Positions 42,918 to 51,171 are shown, counted from the stretch's first letter. The stretch: 52,248 bases of DNA from CAYQDR01 sp964416315 (GCA_964416315.1 CAYQDR010000020.1:1-52248), one strand, 5' to 3'. Numbers and translations are program-made. Notes: generated by a model from the letters alone, not told the origin.

Positions 42918-43421
42918 TTACGCGGGGCGCTCGAGGGCGAGGTTCTCGACGACGCGCGTGCTCGCGAGCCGGCGGAAGACCTCCGGCGAGAGCTTGATCT
43001 TCCCGTTCCGGCCGCCCGTGCCGAGGATGACCCAGTCGAGGCTCATCACGCGGGCGTCCACGTACAGCGGGATCCCATCCGGCAGGCCGAAGACCGTGAC
43101 GCCGCCCACCTTCATCCCGGTGAGCTGTGCCATCTCCTCCGCCGTGGCGAACGAGAGCTTGGCAACGCCGAGGAGGTCCCGCACGGCGTGGTTCACGTCG
43201 AGCCGCGTCGTCGCGAGGACCACACACGCCGCGTACTGCTTCGGTTCCTTCTTCGACGCGACGATGATCGTGTTCGCGGCGCGCTCCGGCGGATACCCGT
43301 AGCGCTCGCAGAAGGGCCCCGTGTCGGCGTACTCGGGGTCGCACGGGATCAGCTCGTAGGGGAGGCCGAGCCCCGCGAGGGCCGCCAGCGTCACCTGCTC
43401 GGGGTCGCGCGCCTGACTCAT
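42918..43421 (-). CDS. YbaK/ProX-family aminoacyl-tRNA deacylase
   Basis: This 167-residue protein is the size of YbaK-family trans-editing factors, which hydrolyse mischarged aminoacyl-tRNAs. It has NTIIVASKKEPKQYAACVVL (the conserved central strand with Lys), ARDLLGV-like VRDLLGVAKLSFATAEEM, and TGMKVGGVTVFGLPDGIPLY (the G-x-x-x-G-G-V/S-P-x-G loop). The specific tRNA cannot be deduced. The start ATG lies 59 bases from the divergent secreted protein gene. No operon partner. Confidence 0.85.
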   Translation of the reverse strand: MSQARDPEQVTLAALAGLGLPYELIPCDPEYADTGPFCERYGYPPERAANTIIVASKKEPKQYAACVVLATTRLDVNHAVRDLLGVAKLSFATAEEMAQLTGMKVGGVTVFGLPDGIPLYVDARVMSLDWVILGTGGRNGKIKLSPEVFRRLASTRVVENLALERPA

Positions 43422-43480
43422 GCCGCGTGATTATTGCAGATGACGGGGGTTCGCGGTAGCCTTTCTCGGGAGGGTCACAC

Positions 43481-44530
43481 ATGCGCGCGTGGCTCGCGGC
43501 GGCGCTCGTCGTGCTCTCGGCCGTGCCCGCGGCGGCGGACCTGGTCCTTCCTGCGGGCTTCGCCGCCGAGCCCTACGTGACGGGACACGGGTTCGACTCG
43601 GGCTCCGAGCGCAGCCTGCGGGGCTTCCCCGCCACCGCCACGCTGGCCTTCGACGCGACCGGCACCCTGTACCTGGCGAAGCTGGGGGCTCGCTTCCGCT
43701 CGGGCGATGTCGAGGACCTGTCCGCGATCTACCGGATCCCACCGGGCGGCGCGCGGCTCACGCCCGAGACCGAGGCACGCTATTTCCACGGGCCGCCGCT
43801 GAAGAACCCCCAGGTGGGGGCGGTCCGCGGCCGCGGCGAGGTCTGGGTCACCACCTACGACCGCGACCGGAAGATCGGCGCGCTCTACCGCATGGCCGAC
43901 GGACGCCCGGCGTTGTTCGCGGGCGGGACGCCGGCCGAGGGAAGCCCGCCGCTCCTCCAACACCCCGAGGGCGTGGCGCTGGACGCCGCGGGACGGATCT
44001 ACGTCGCGGACCGCGATCAGAACGCCGTGGTCCGCCTGGACGCGACGGGCCGCGTGGTGGACCGCGCCTACCTGGCGCTGTCGCGGCCGCGGATGCTCAC
44101 GATCGACGAGCGGGGGCAGCTCTGGGTCGGGACCGACGGCACGGCCGAGACCCCGTTCCAGGACGGCGCGGGGCAGCTCTGGCGGGTCGCCCCCGACGGG
44201 AGCCCGGCGCTCGTTCTCCAGGGCCCGCTCCCCGCCGGGCTCACCCTGAGCCCGGCGGGGTTCCTCTTTCTCTCGCAACGCCGCGCCGCCCGGATCTTCG
44301 CCGTGACGCCCGAGGGCAAGCGGGTGGACTTCGCCACCTCGACCGAGGGGACCTTCCTCCGCGGTCTCGCTTTCGCCCCGGTCACCCCGGAGACCCGGCG
44401 GGCCGGGATCGCCGGCGACCTGTTCGTCGCCGTCGTGCGCCGCTACGCCTGGATGGTCAACGAGATCCTGCGGATCTCCGGCCCCTTCGACGAGTTCGTC
44501 CGCCTGCAAAGCCAGGCGCCCACGCCCTGA
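43481..44530 (+). CDS. Secreted NHL/SMP-30-like beta-propeller protein
   Basis: This 349-residue protein starts MRAWLAAALVVLSAVPAAAD, a signal peptide with cleavage after AAA. The mature part has repeated propeller blades: ATATLAFDATGTLYLAK, PEGVALDAAGRIYVADRD, PRMLTIDERGQLWVGTD, GLTLSPAGFLFLSQ, each ending in a strand with a small-residue turn. NHL or SMP-30/gluconolactonase-like folds use this pattern. No catalytic residues can be assigned. GGGAGGG precedes the ATG. Periplasmic location is inferred. Function unknown. Confidence 0.8.
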   Translation: MRAWLAAALVVLSAVPAAADLVLPAGFAAEPYVTGHGFDSGSERSLRGFPATATLAFDATGTLYLAKLGARFRSGDVEDLSAIYRIPPGGARLTPETEARYFHGPPLKNPQVGAVRGRGEVWVTTYDRDRKIGALYRMADGRPALFAGGTPAEGSPPLLQHPEGVALDAAGRIYVADRDQNAVVRLDATGRVVDRAYLALSRPRMLTIDERGQLWVGTDGTAETPFQDGAGQLWRVAPDGSPALVLQGPLPAGLTLSPAGFLFLSQRRAARIFAVTPEGKRVDFATSTEGTFLRGLAFAPVTPETRRAGIAGDLFVAVVRRYAWMVNEILRISGPFDEFVRLQSQAPTP

Positions 44531-44580
44531 CGAAAGACGGAGGTTCGAGGTGGTCCGCGTGTAGGCCCGCCTCCTGTCGT

Positions 44581-45612
44581 CTATCGCGGCAGGGCGGCGA
44601 AGAGCGGCTCCAGGTTCTTCGGATCCGGCCGGAGCGTCCCGATGCCGGCGCGACGGATCGCGTCCACCACCGCGTCGTTGACGGGTGTCGGGACGCCCAC
44701 CTTCCGGCCCTGCACCGCGACGTAGCCGTTCAGCGCATCGATCTCCGTGCGGCGGCCCTTCAGGACGTCCTGGAGGAGCGACGGGCGCCCGCCCGAGAGC
44801 TGCTGGGCCCGGGCCGCCAGGTCCTGCCCCAGCGCCTCGAGCCCGCGCCCCTCGACGGCATCCACGAAGCGCTGCGCCTCGACCCCGAAGAGCGGCTCCA
44901 CCTCGTGGCCGAGGGCGCGGGCGACGCGGATCACCTCCGCCGCGACGTGGATCGCGATCCGCCGCACCCGCGGGTCGCTCCGGATCTCGGCCGATCCCAG
45001 GCCCGAGAGCCCCGCGAGCGGGTTCGCCATGCAGTTCACGGCGAGCTTCGACCAGCGCTCACCCCAGAGGTTCGTGGTGAGGCGCGACGGGGCGACGTCG
45101 TCGAGCATCCGCACGAGCGCCCGCGCGCGGGGCGTGTCGGCGCCGTCCAGCTCGCCGATCTTGAAGCCGACCGAGCCCGTGTCCGTCCGCACCGCGTGCC
45201 CCGGCTCGTAGAGGCCCGCGCCGACGGTGATCACGCACCCCAGCGTCCGCTCGCGGCCGGTGACGGCCGCGACGCGCTCGTCGTTGATCCCGTTCTGGAA
45301 GACGACGACCACGCCGTCCGGCTCCCGGAGGTGCGGCAGGGCGAGCCGCGTCGCCCACTCGGTGTCGTACGACTTCACCGCGACGAAGATGGCGTCGAAG
45401 GGCTCGCGGAGGCCCTGCACCTCGTGGAGGTGGAGCGCCGTGACCGGGACCAGGTGGTCGCCGCAGGTGCCGGAGAGGCGGAGCCCGTGGCGCTTCATCG
45501 CCTCGACGTGCTCGGGCCACTGGTCGATCAACGTGACGTCGCGTCCCGCCCTCGTGAGCAGACCGCCCACCACCGAGCCGATCGCGCCCGCGCCGACGAT
45601 CCCGATGCGCAT
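44581..45612 (-). CDS. 2-dehydropantoate 2-reductase family protein (PanE/ApbA)
   Basis: This 343-residue oxidoreductase starts MRIGIVGAGAIGSVVGGLLT, with the NADP-binding GxGxxG at 7-12. SYDTEWATRLALPHL, VVVFQNGIND (the conserved N of the active site) and LWGERWSKLAVNCMANPLAG with the catalytic Lys follow. The reaction is reduction of ketopantoate to pantoate in coenzyme A synthesis. Several paralogues in such bacteria act on other 2-keto acids, so the symbol is not given. The start at ATG 45612 is chosen because the Rossmann motif must be near the N-terminus; the frame extends to 45798 without support. Confidence 0.86.
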   Translation of the reverse strand: MRIGIVGAGAIGSVVGGLLTRAGRDVTLIDQWPEHVEAMKRHGLRLSGTCGDHLVPVTALHLHEVQGLREPFDAIFVAVKSYDTEWATRLALPHLREPDGVVVVFQNGINDERVAAVTGRERTLGCVITVGAGLYEPGHAVRTDTGSVGFKIGELDGADTPRARALVRMLDDVAPSRLTTNLWGERWSKLAVNCMANPLAGLSGLGSAEIRSDPRVRRIAIHVAAEVIRVARALGHEVEPLFGVEAQRFVDAVEGRGLEALGQDLAARAQQLSGGRPSLLQDVLKGRRTEIDALNGYVAVQGRKVGVPTPVNDAVVDAIRRAGIGTLRPDPKNLEPLFAALPR

Positions 45613-45641
45613 GTCGCTCCGTCCCCCTTCGTCGAGCCCAG

Positions 45642-45983
45642 TCAGGCGCGGCCGAGCCAGATGCTCTCGGCCGGCCGCTTCCGGTCGTACCGGATCGCGC
45701 CGCTGTCCCCCGGCTTCCAGCCGGCGGCCTCCGCCCGCGAGATGGACCCGGTCGCGCCCTCGTGCGTGCGCCCCAGGTAGTCCGTGTAGGTGTACCAATA
45801 CTCCGTCTTTCGCACAATGCGGGCCTCCGCGACCTGCCCCTCCCGCGCGTAGCGGCGCTCCTCGATCGCCGTCGTCACGCCGATCACGAGGAACGCGAGG
45901 CCGCCGAAGAGGAACAGCGCCGCCCCGAACGCCTGCCCGAGGTGTCGGCGGACGAAGCGCGAGGGTGCCGGGCTTCCGGTCAT
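45642..45983 (-). CDS. DUF3592-type small membrane protein
   Basis: This 113-residue protein has one N-terminal hydrophobic helix (LGQAFGAALFLFGGLAFLVI) followed by a small strand-rich domain: GQVAEARIVRKTEYWYTYTD, GRTHEGATGSISRAEAAGWK, PGDSGAIRYDRKRPAESIWL. This is the DUF3592 pattern, with the conserved ending in which a value such as P is placed before the last strand. Its function is unknown. It lies just upstream of the PanE-like gene on the same strand (29 bases), so they may be cotranscribed. Confidence 0.8.
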   Translation of the reverse strand: MTGSPAPSRFVRRHLGQAFGAALFLFGGLAFLVIGVTTAIEERRYAREGQVAEARIVRKTEYWYTYTDYLGRTHEGATGSISRAEAAGWKPGDSGAIRYDRKRPAESIWLGRA

Positions 45984-46074
45984 GCGCGCGCGCTCCCCTT
46001 TCCCGCCGGGGCGGATTGACGCGGCTCGCGGCGTTGGGTCACCATAGCACACGCCCGACTCACGGGGGAGCACG

Positions 46075-47052
46075 CTGAGCCACCTGGCCCTCACCATCGC
46101 GATCCGCGACTACGACTTCGTCGCCCCGCTCGCGCTCGGCGACGTGCGACCCGACGGGATCGACCTGACCGTGGTCCGGGCATTCGGCGCCCTCGAGCGC
46201 GTCGCGAAGGACCCCGCCGTCCACGGCGGCGAGGCCTCGTTCGGTCGCTACGTCCAGCGGATCGCGGCGGGCGACCGCGCGGTCGTCGGGCTGCCGGCCT
46301 TCGTGATGCGCGAGTTCCGTCACCGCTCCTTCTTCGTCCGGCAGGACAGCGCCCTCCGGGACCTCGCCGACCTCGCGGGCACGCGCGTCGGCCTGGACGC
46401 GTGGCCGGCGAGCGGCAACACGTGGAGCCGGGGACTCATGCGGGAGCGCGGCGTCGGGCTCGACCGCGTCCGCTGGGTCGTCGGCCCCGTGAACGCCGAC
46501 AGCCCGCCCTCGGCGCCCGACGTCCTCCCACCGGGGGTGACCCCCGCCCCGCCCGGCCGCCCGCTCCGCGACCTCCTCGTCGCGGGGGAGCTCGACTGTC
46601 TGATCTCGGCCTGGCCCCCGGCGGGCTTCTACGACGCGGACGGTCCGATCACGCGTCTGTACCCGGACTACCGGGCCGTCGAGCGGGAGCACTATCGCCG
46701 GACGGGGATCTACCCGGCGCACCACATCGTCGTGCTCCGCCGCGAGGTCGTGGAGCGGCACCCGTGGGTCGCCGGGAGCCTCTACACGGCTCTCGTCCGG
46801 TCGCGCGAGCACGCCGACCGGGCGCGCCTCCTCCTCCACGAATCGAGCGCGTGGCTGCTCGCCGACCTCGAGGAGGAGCGCGCGCTCCTCGGCTCCGGCT
46901 TCCGGCCCTACGGCGCCCGGGAGAATGGGCCCATGGTCGCCGCCTTCTGCGCGGAGCAACTCGCGCAGAGCCTGATCCGGAGCCCCCTCGACCCGGACGC
47001 GGTCTTCGCCGACTTCGAAGAGCTCGTGCGCTCGCCGGCGCGGCCGGCCTGA
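46075..47052 (+). CDS. 4,5-dihydroxyphthalate decarboxylase-like / substrate-binding-fold protein, probable CTG start
   Basis: The family opening is L-x-L-T-I-A-I-R-D-Y-D..., seen here as SHLALTIAIRDYDF from 46078. The first canonical in-frame start is GTG 46144, which would remove it. CTG 46075 has GGGGAG five bases upstream and is the best start. DGIDLTVVRAFGALE, FRHRSFFVRQDSALRDLADL and VGLDAWPASGNTWSRGLM follow the dihydroxyphthalate decarboxylase/periplasmic-binding-protein-like fold. There is no signal peptide. The product, about 325 residues, may be a decarboxylase or a binding protein. Its stop overlaps the next gene's ATG by one base (TGATG). Confidence 0.75.
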   Translation: MSHLALTIAIRDYDFVAPLALGDVRPDGIDLTVVRAFGALERVAKDPAVHGGEASFGRYVQRIAAGDRAVVGLPAFVMREFRHRSFFVRQDSALRDLADLAGTRVGLDAWPASGNTWSRGLMRERGVGLDRVRWVVGPVNADSPPSAPDVLPPGVTPAPPGRPLRDLLVAGELDCLISAWPPAGFYDADGPITRLYPDYRAVEREHYRRTGIYPAHHIVVLRREVVERHPWVAGSLYTALVRSREHADRARLLLHESSAWLLADLEEERALLGSGFRPYGARENGPMVAAFCAEQLAQSLIRSPLDPDAVFADFEELVRSPARPA

Positions 47053-48269
47053 TGGCCGGAGGACCGCCGCCGGCCGCCGCGCGGGGGGCGTGGTCGGCCC
47101 TCGGGGCCGGCTTCGCCGTGCTCTTCGTGGCGACCGGCGTCAACTTCGCGTTCGGCATCCTCTTCAAGCCGATCCTCGAGGAACTGGGCGGGGTCCGCTC
47201 GACGCTCGCGCTCGCGGCCACGGCCAGTCTCGCCGTCAACGCGCTCGGGCAGCCGCTCTTCGGCGGGCTCGTGGACCGCGCCGGGCCGCGGCGGGTGATC
47301 CTCGCCTCGCTCGCGGTGATGGCGGTCGGGACCGGGCTCGTGGGCCTGGCGCGGAGCCACTGGCACGTCGTCCTGCTCTACGGGGTCGTCGGCGCGGTCG
47401 GCTACACGGGGTCGGGGATCCTCCCCGTCTCGGTGCACGTCGGCCGCTGGTTCCCCGCGGAGCGCGGCTTCCTCATGGCGCTGACCGCTTGCGGCTTCTC
47501 GCTCGGGCATCTCGTCTTCACGCAGGTCGCGGCGCACGCGACGGTCGCCGTGGGGTGGCGGCGGACCTACGCCCTGCTCGCCGCCGTCGTCGGCGGCTTC
47601 CTCCCGATCGTCGCCCTCTGGCTCCGCGACGCCCCGCAGCCCGTGCCGGCCGGCACGGCCGCGCGACCGGCTTCGGAGGCCGGCCGGTCACTGACCCGGC
47701 GCGAGGCCCTGGGGACCGCGGGCTTCTGGTGGATGACGACCGGGCTCATGGGGTGCGGCTTCACGGACTTCCTGCTGACGACCCACCTCGCGCCGTTCGC
47801 CACGGACCTGGGTCTCGGCCCGGTGGTTGCGGCGAACGCGGTGAGCCTCTGGGCCGCGGCGAACGTCGCGGGTATCCTCGCCGCGGGGGCGGTGGCGGCC
47901 CGGACCGGGGCGCGCCAGGCCCTGGTGCTGACGTACGCGCTCCGGGCGGCGTCGCTCTTCTTTCTGCCGTGGGTGCGCGACGCCCGGCAGCTCTACCTGT
48001 TCGCCGTGCTCTTCGGCGCCACGTTCTTCACGACGGCGCCGCTCTCCGCGACGCTCGTCGCCACGCTGTTCGGGCCGCGGCACCACGGTCTGATCTTCGG
48101 GACCGCCAACCTCTTCCACCACCTCGCGGGCGCGCTGGGCGCTTACGCGGGCGGCCTCGCCTTCGACCTCACGCGGAGCTACCGCGGCGTTTTCCTCGCG
48201 GGCGGGCTCCTCGTCACGGGCTCGGCGCTCGCGAGCGCGCTGGTGCGGCCGCCCCGCCGACCGGGTTGA
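47052..48269 (+). CDS. MFS transporter
   Basis: This 405-residue protein has about 12 hydrophobic helices. GVNFAFGILFKPILEELGG is followed by GGLVDRAGPRRVILAS, the MFS loop 2-3 motif, and the central loop near residue 200 is Ala/Arg-rich. It belongs to the group that includes monocarboxylate and oxalate/formate transporters. Coupling with the preceding enzyme by a TGATG overlap suggests that it moves that enzyme's substrate, an aromatic or other organic acid; this is inferred. The frame upstream of 47052 belongs to the shadow of the preceding gene. Confidence 0.85.
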   Translation: MAGGPPPAAARGAWSALGAGFAVLFVATGVNFAFGILFKPILEELGGVRSTLALAATASLAVNALGQPLFGGLVDRAGPRRVILASLAVMAVGTGLVGLARSHWHVVLLYGVVGAVGYTGSGILPVSVHVGRWFPAERGFLMALTACGFSLGHLVFTQVAAHATVAVGWRRTYALLAAVVGGFLPIVALWLRDAPQPVPAGTAARPASEAGRSLTRREALGTAGFWWMTTGLMGCGFTDFLLTTHLAPFATDLGLGPVVAANAVSLWAAANVAGILAAGAVAARTGARQALVLTYALRAASLFFLPWVRDARQLYLFAVLFGATFFTTAPLSATLVATLFGPRHHGLIFGTANLFHHLAGALGAYAGGLAFDLTRSYRGVFLAGGLLVTGSALASALVRPPRRPG

Positions 48270-48330
48270 GCCCGGCGGCGCGAGGCCCTACACTCGGGGG
48301 CATCCCACCCCAACCCAAGGAGCGAGCCGC

Positions 48331-49083
48331 ATGCGACACAACACCGCGAAGGCCAAGCTCGCCGCCGGCCAGCCGGTGAGCGTCGTCAACCCCACGTACA
48401 CCTCGGCCGGGCTCGTCGAGCTCCTCGCCCGGGTCGGCTTCGATGTGATCTTCATCGACACGGAGCACGGCCCGGCGGGCTGGGACGACGTCGAGAACAT
48501 GGTGCGCGCGGCCGAGCTCGCAAACGCCACGCCGATCGTCCGCGTCCAGGCGAACGACGCGTCGACCATCACGCGGGCCCTCGACCGCGGGGCCGGCGGC
48601 GTCCAGGTGCCTCACGTCAACACGCGCGCCGAGGCCGAGGCGGCTGTCCGCCACGCGAAGTTCGCCCCGATCGGCCACCGCGGCTTCGCCGGCGGGCGCT
48701 CGGCGTTCGGGGAGAAGATGAGCGAGTACACGCGCCGCGCCAATCAGGAGACGATGGTCGTCGTGATGCTCGAGGAGGTCGAGGCGCTCGAGAACCTCGA
48801 CGAGATCCTCAAAGTGGAGCACGTGGACGTCTTCTTCGTCGCCCCCGGAGACCTCGCGCAGTCCATGGGGGTCCCGGGCCAGATGGACCATCCGAAGGTC
48901 CAGGCCGCCATCGACGACGCGGTGCGGCGGATCCGGGCCGCGGGGCGCGCGCCCGGCGTGCTCGTCACGCCCGCGACAGCGCGTCGGTACCTCGAGCGCG
49001 GGGCGTTCTTCCTCTACGTGGGGCTGGCGAGTGTGCTCGACCCCGGCGCGAAGGAGTTCCTGGCCGCGCTCAAGACCACCTGA
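48331..49083 (+). CDS. HpcH/HpaI aldolase family protein
   Basis: This 250-residue class II aldolase has the FDVIFIDTEHGP strand, PIVRVQANDASTITRALDRG with the conserved Arg, and GGVQVPHVNT. VVVMLEEVEALENLDEI carries the metal-binding Glu and VFFVAPGDLAQSMG the metal-binding Asp. Members cleave 4-hydroxy-2-oxo acids to pyruvate plus aldehyde in aromatic degradation. The substrate is not determined. A strong ribosome site (AAGGAG) and a candidate -10 TACACT (48288-48293) precede it. It probably heads a two-gene unit with the following dienelactone-hydrolase-like gene (17-base gap). Confidence 0.9.
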   Translation: MRHNTAKAKLAAGQPVSVVNPTYTSAGLVELLARVGFDVIFIDTEHGPAGWDDVENMVRAAELANATPIVRVQANDASTITRALDRGAGGVQVPHVNTRAEAEAAVRHAKFAPIGHRGFAGGRSAFGEKMSEYTRRANQETMVVVMLEEVEALENLDEILKVEHVDVFFVAPGDLAQSMGVPGQMDHPKVQAAIDDAVRRIRAAGRAPGVLVTPATARRYLERGAFFLYVGLASVLDPGAKEFLAALKTT

Positions 49084-49100
49084 ACCCGAGGGGGGCGACC

Positions 49101-49868
49101 ATGTGCTTCGACTGGGATTCCCGGCCACCGATCCCCGCGATCGCCGGCGGCGCGACCGACGCCCGTGACCTCGTCCTCGTCTCGGCCGACGGCACTCGCT
49201 TCGGCGCCTACGCGGCGCGCGCCGCGCGGCCGAGCGGCGCCGGCATGATCGTCCTTCCCGACGTGCGGGGGCTCCACGCCTATTACAAGGAGCTCGCCCT
49301 CCGCTTCGCCGAGGCGGGCGTGGACTCGGTCGCGATCGACTACTTCGCCCGGACGGCGGGGCTCGGGGAGCGGGGCGAGGGCTTCGACTTCCTGGCCCAA
49401 GTGCCCCAGACCACGCCGGAGACCCTCCAAGCCGACGCCGCCGCGGCGGCCGCGCACCTCCGCTCGAAGGCGGGCGGGGGCGTCCGCGCGCTCTTCGCCG
49501 TCGGCTTCTGCTTCGGCGGGGCGCTCGCCTTCCTCCAGGCGGCGAGCGGCCTCGGCTACGCGGGGGTCATCGGCTTCTACGGGTGGCCGCTCGGCCTCGC
49601 CCGCTGGCCCGACCGGCCGCGCCCCATCGACGCCGTGCCGCGCTTCCGCTGCCCGGTCCTCGCGCTCTACGGCGGCGCGGACCCCGGCATCCCGGCGAGC
49701 GCGGTCGAGGAGTTCGACCGGGCGCTCACCGGAGCCGGCGTCGCCCACGAGTCGGTCAGCTACGACGGGGCGCCCCACAGCTTCTTCGACCGGAAGCAGA
49801 GCGAGTTCGCGGAGGCCTCGGCCGACGCCTGGCGGCGCGTCCAGGCGTTCGTCAAAGCGCACAGCTGA
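49101..49868 (+). CDS. Dienelactone hydrolase family alpha/beta hydrolase
   Basis: This 255-residue cytosolic alpha/beta hydrolase has the nucleophile-bearing elbow VGFCFGGALAF (Cys as in DLH). The catalytic Asp lies in YGGADPGIPAS and the catalytic His in YDGAPHSFFD. The dienelactone hydrolase reaction opens lactones in chlorocatechol and hydroxyquinol pathways. With the aldolase beside it, the pair fits meta- or modified ortho-cleavage chemistry; this is context only. GGGGGCGACC precedes the ATG. R1 copy 4 follows 13 bases after the stop. Confidence 0.9.
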   Translation: MCFDWDSRPPIPAIAGGATDARDLVLVSADGTRFGAYAARAARPSGAGMIVLPDVRGLHAYYKELALRFAEAGVDSVAIDYFARTAGLGERGEGFDFLAQVPQTTPETLQADAAAAAAHLRSKAGGGVRALFAVGFCFGGALAFLQAASGLGYAGVIGFYGWPLGLARWPDRPRPIDAVPRFRCPVLALYGGADPGIPASAVEEFDRALTGAGVAHESVSYDGAPHSFFDRKQSEFAEASADAWRRVQAFVKAHS

Positions 49869-49881
49869 GCGCCCGGCAACC

Positions 49882-50034
49882 CACCCCGGGTCCTGCCGCC
49901 GGGCTCGCCCCGCGCGCCCGGGCTCGTCACCCGCTCACCTCCTTCCGCGATTCGCCGAATCGCGGAAGGAAGCTGAGGGGGTCCCACTTCGCCCGGGACC
50001 CCGCGGGGCTCACCCGGCGCCACCCGGGGTGGCG
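49882..50034 (-). repeat. R1 palindromic repeat, copy 4
   Basis: Reverse orientation, nearly the same sequence as copy 2. The stem is CCTTCCGCGATTC/GAATCGCGGAAGG with a GCC-type loop, and the terminal inverted repeats are complete (CCACCCCGGGT...ACCCGGGGTGG). It marks the left edge of the less GC-rich right-end strip. Confidence 0.87.
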
Positions 50035-50190
50035 CTACCGCAGCTTGACGGTGGCGAAGCTCTCGGTGCCGGTCGGGCTTGGAACGTAGCCGGACCACGC
50101 GCTTCGACAAGGCGATGGGCGTCGGGGGTGTCCGCGAGAAAGAACCGCACCACGTCCGCGTGCACTCAAGCGGCTCGCTAGACCGCCTGA
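50035..50190. other. Stretch without a gene; short minus-strand remnant possible
   Basis: On the minus strand GYVPSPTGTESFATVKLR and a stop can be read at about 50036-50090, which looks like the end of a strand-rich secreted protein, but no upstream coding continues. The rest holds nothing recognisable. Base composition begins to fall here. Confidence 0.3.
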
Positions 50191-50433
50191 CTAGCCGTTG
50201 ATCTCGTCGACGAATTCCTGCTCTTCCCAGGCTCGCTCCAGCGCCGCATCAAGACGCGTGAGAAGGTCTTGCAGCGACTCTCGCGGTCGGCGAACAAGGG
50301 CTGCGAGCATCTGGTCACCGTCGGCTGCAATCGCGGCACAACGGATTGGCCCGACTCTTCCGATGGTGACGTCGCCGTTGCCCCGGATGAGAAAGTCGAC
50401 GTTTTTCCAGCCTACCGCCGTCTTCTTTGCCAT
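50191..50433 (-). CDS. Small hypothetical protein
   Basis: The 80-residue frame starts MAKKTAVGWKNVDFLIRGNG and ends ERAWEEQEFVDEING. A longer frame to 50577 reads through an inverted repeat and has no family-like sequence, so the internal ATG was chosen. The ribosome site is weak. A mixed strand/helix pattern (FLIRGNGDVTIGRVG followed by LQDLLTRLDAALERAWEEQ) suggests a compact alpha/beta fold. No family was recognised. It is one of a series of small minus-strand genes in the right-end strip. Confidence 0.55.
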   Translation of the reverse strand: MAKKTAVGWKNVDFLIRGNGDVTIGRVGPIRCAAIAADGDQMLAALVRRPRESLQDLLTRLDAALERAWEEQEFVDEING

Positions 50434-50521
50434 TTGTCGACCAACGTCGAGGGTCAGCCGCGGCGCGCGGCGAGCGCATGCGAGCGAGCGGTCCGCTCTA
50501 GTGCGAGGTTTGACAGTAGTC

Positions 50522-50860
50522 TCATGACGGTGCCCGTTCGCTCTGGTAAAACTCGATGATGCCCGCAAGATGCTCAAGCAACTCGGCCGGAATCGTCTTT
50601 CGATCCAGAACGCCGGCCGCGATCGCGTAGGCCACAGGCGCCTCCAAATGGGTCGTGTTGTAACGCACGTACAGATCCCGGGCAGGACCCTGATGGAACC
50701 TGTGGATGATCTCGCTCAACTCCCCACCACCCAGCTCAGCGCGTTCCCATCGCCTAAAGGCCTCGGCAACCGCCAGTAGGGCCCGACGCAGCTCTTCCTC
50801 GTGCGCGGCGGCCGCGTACTCACGAAGGAGTCTCTTGATACGCTTCGGGGTGTCTCTCAT
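50522..50860 (-). CDS. Conserved hypothetical protein, 112 residues
   Basis: This helical protein starts MRDTPKRIKRLLREYAAAAH and has a charged helical body (EEELRRALLAVAEAFRRWER, GELSEIIHRFHQGPARDLYV). It continues with YNTTHLEAPVAYAIAAGVLD and ends KTIPAELLEHLAGIIEFYQS. The sequence looks like a small, widely scattered family of unknown function often carried on accessory DNA; that recollection is not verified here. The ATG follows directly on the inverted repeat near 50885-50937. Confidence 0.7.
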   Translation of the reverse strand: MRDTPKRIKRLLREYAAAAHEEELRRALLAVAEAFRRWERAELGGGELSEIIHRFHQGPARDLYVRYNTTHLEAPVAYAIAAGVLDRKTIPAELLEHLAGIIEFYQSERAPS

Positions 50861-50884
50861 GCTCTTGTCTGTCCAACTCTCGCG

Positions 50885-50937
50885 CTAACCGGCGCGCGCC
50901 GCTTTGGCGCGCGTCCGCGTTGACCGCGTGGTTAGAC
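50885..50937 (-). repeat. attC-like inverted repeat, site 1
   Basis: On the minus strand it begins GTCTAAC (fits RYYYAAC), contains the stem CGCGCGCC-AAAGC-GGCGCGCG and ends GGTTAG, with CTAACC/GGTTAG closing the structure. The 5' arm carries an extra 16-base bulge, and the terminal GTTAGCG fits GTTRRRY only in part. It overlaps the end of the preceding small gene. Confidence 0.35.
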
Positions 50938-51169
50938 GACGCGAGTAGCGCTCGGCGTAAGCATCAAGAAGCCGCCGGATCATGCGCTGGTATTGCGTAT
51001 TGTGCTTCCGCGCCTCGTCCTTGAAGAACTCCACGCTGCGCTTGCTCAGGGCGATGGTGACCTTGACCCCTTCCTCGCGAAACACCAACTCCTCGGGACG
51101 AGGAAGGAAGTCAGGAACGACCTTGAGCTTACCGAGTGGTTCGTCGGTGTATCTGATTCTCGCGCTCAC
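50885..51169 (-). CDS. Ribbon-helix-helix (CopG/BrnA-like) protein
   Basis: The 94-residue frame starts at GTG 51169 (VSARIRYTDEPLGKLKVVPD). EEGVKVTIALSKRSVEFFKD and ARKHNTQYQRMIRRLLDAYA form the strand-helix-helix of a CopG/BrnA-type DNA-binding antitoxin. The last 16 residues (LTTRSTRTRAKAARAG) are translation of the attC-like repeat, so the gene has lost or never had its own stop before the repeat. It begins two bases after the stop of the preceding gene, so the two form a coupled pair. The partner is not a BrnT toxin by sequence. Confidence 0.7.
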   Translation of the reverse strand: MSARIRYTDEPLGKLKVVPDFLPRPEELVFREEGVKVTIALSKRSVEFFKDEARKHNTQYQRMIRRLLDAYAERYSRRLTTRSTRTRAKAARAG

Positions 51170-51171
51170 AA

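Noticed and set aside
18771..50034. R1 and R2 repeats as CRISPR or as simple Rho-independent terminators
   Set aside because: Copies are single and kilobases apart without spacers, and no T-run follows the hairpins.
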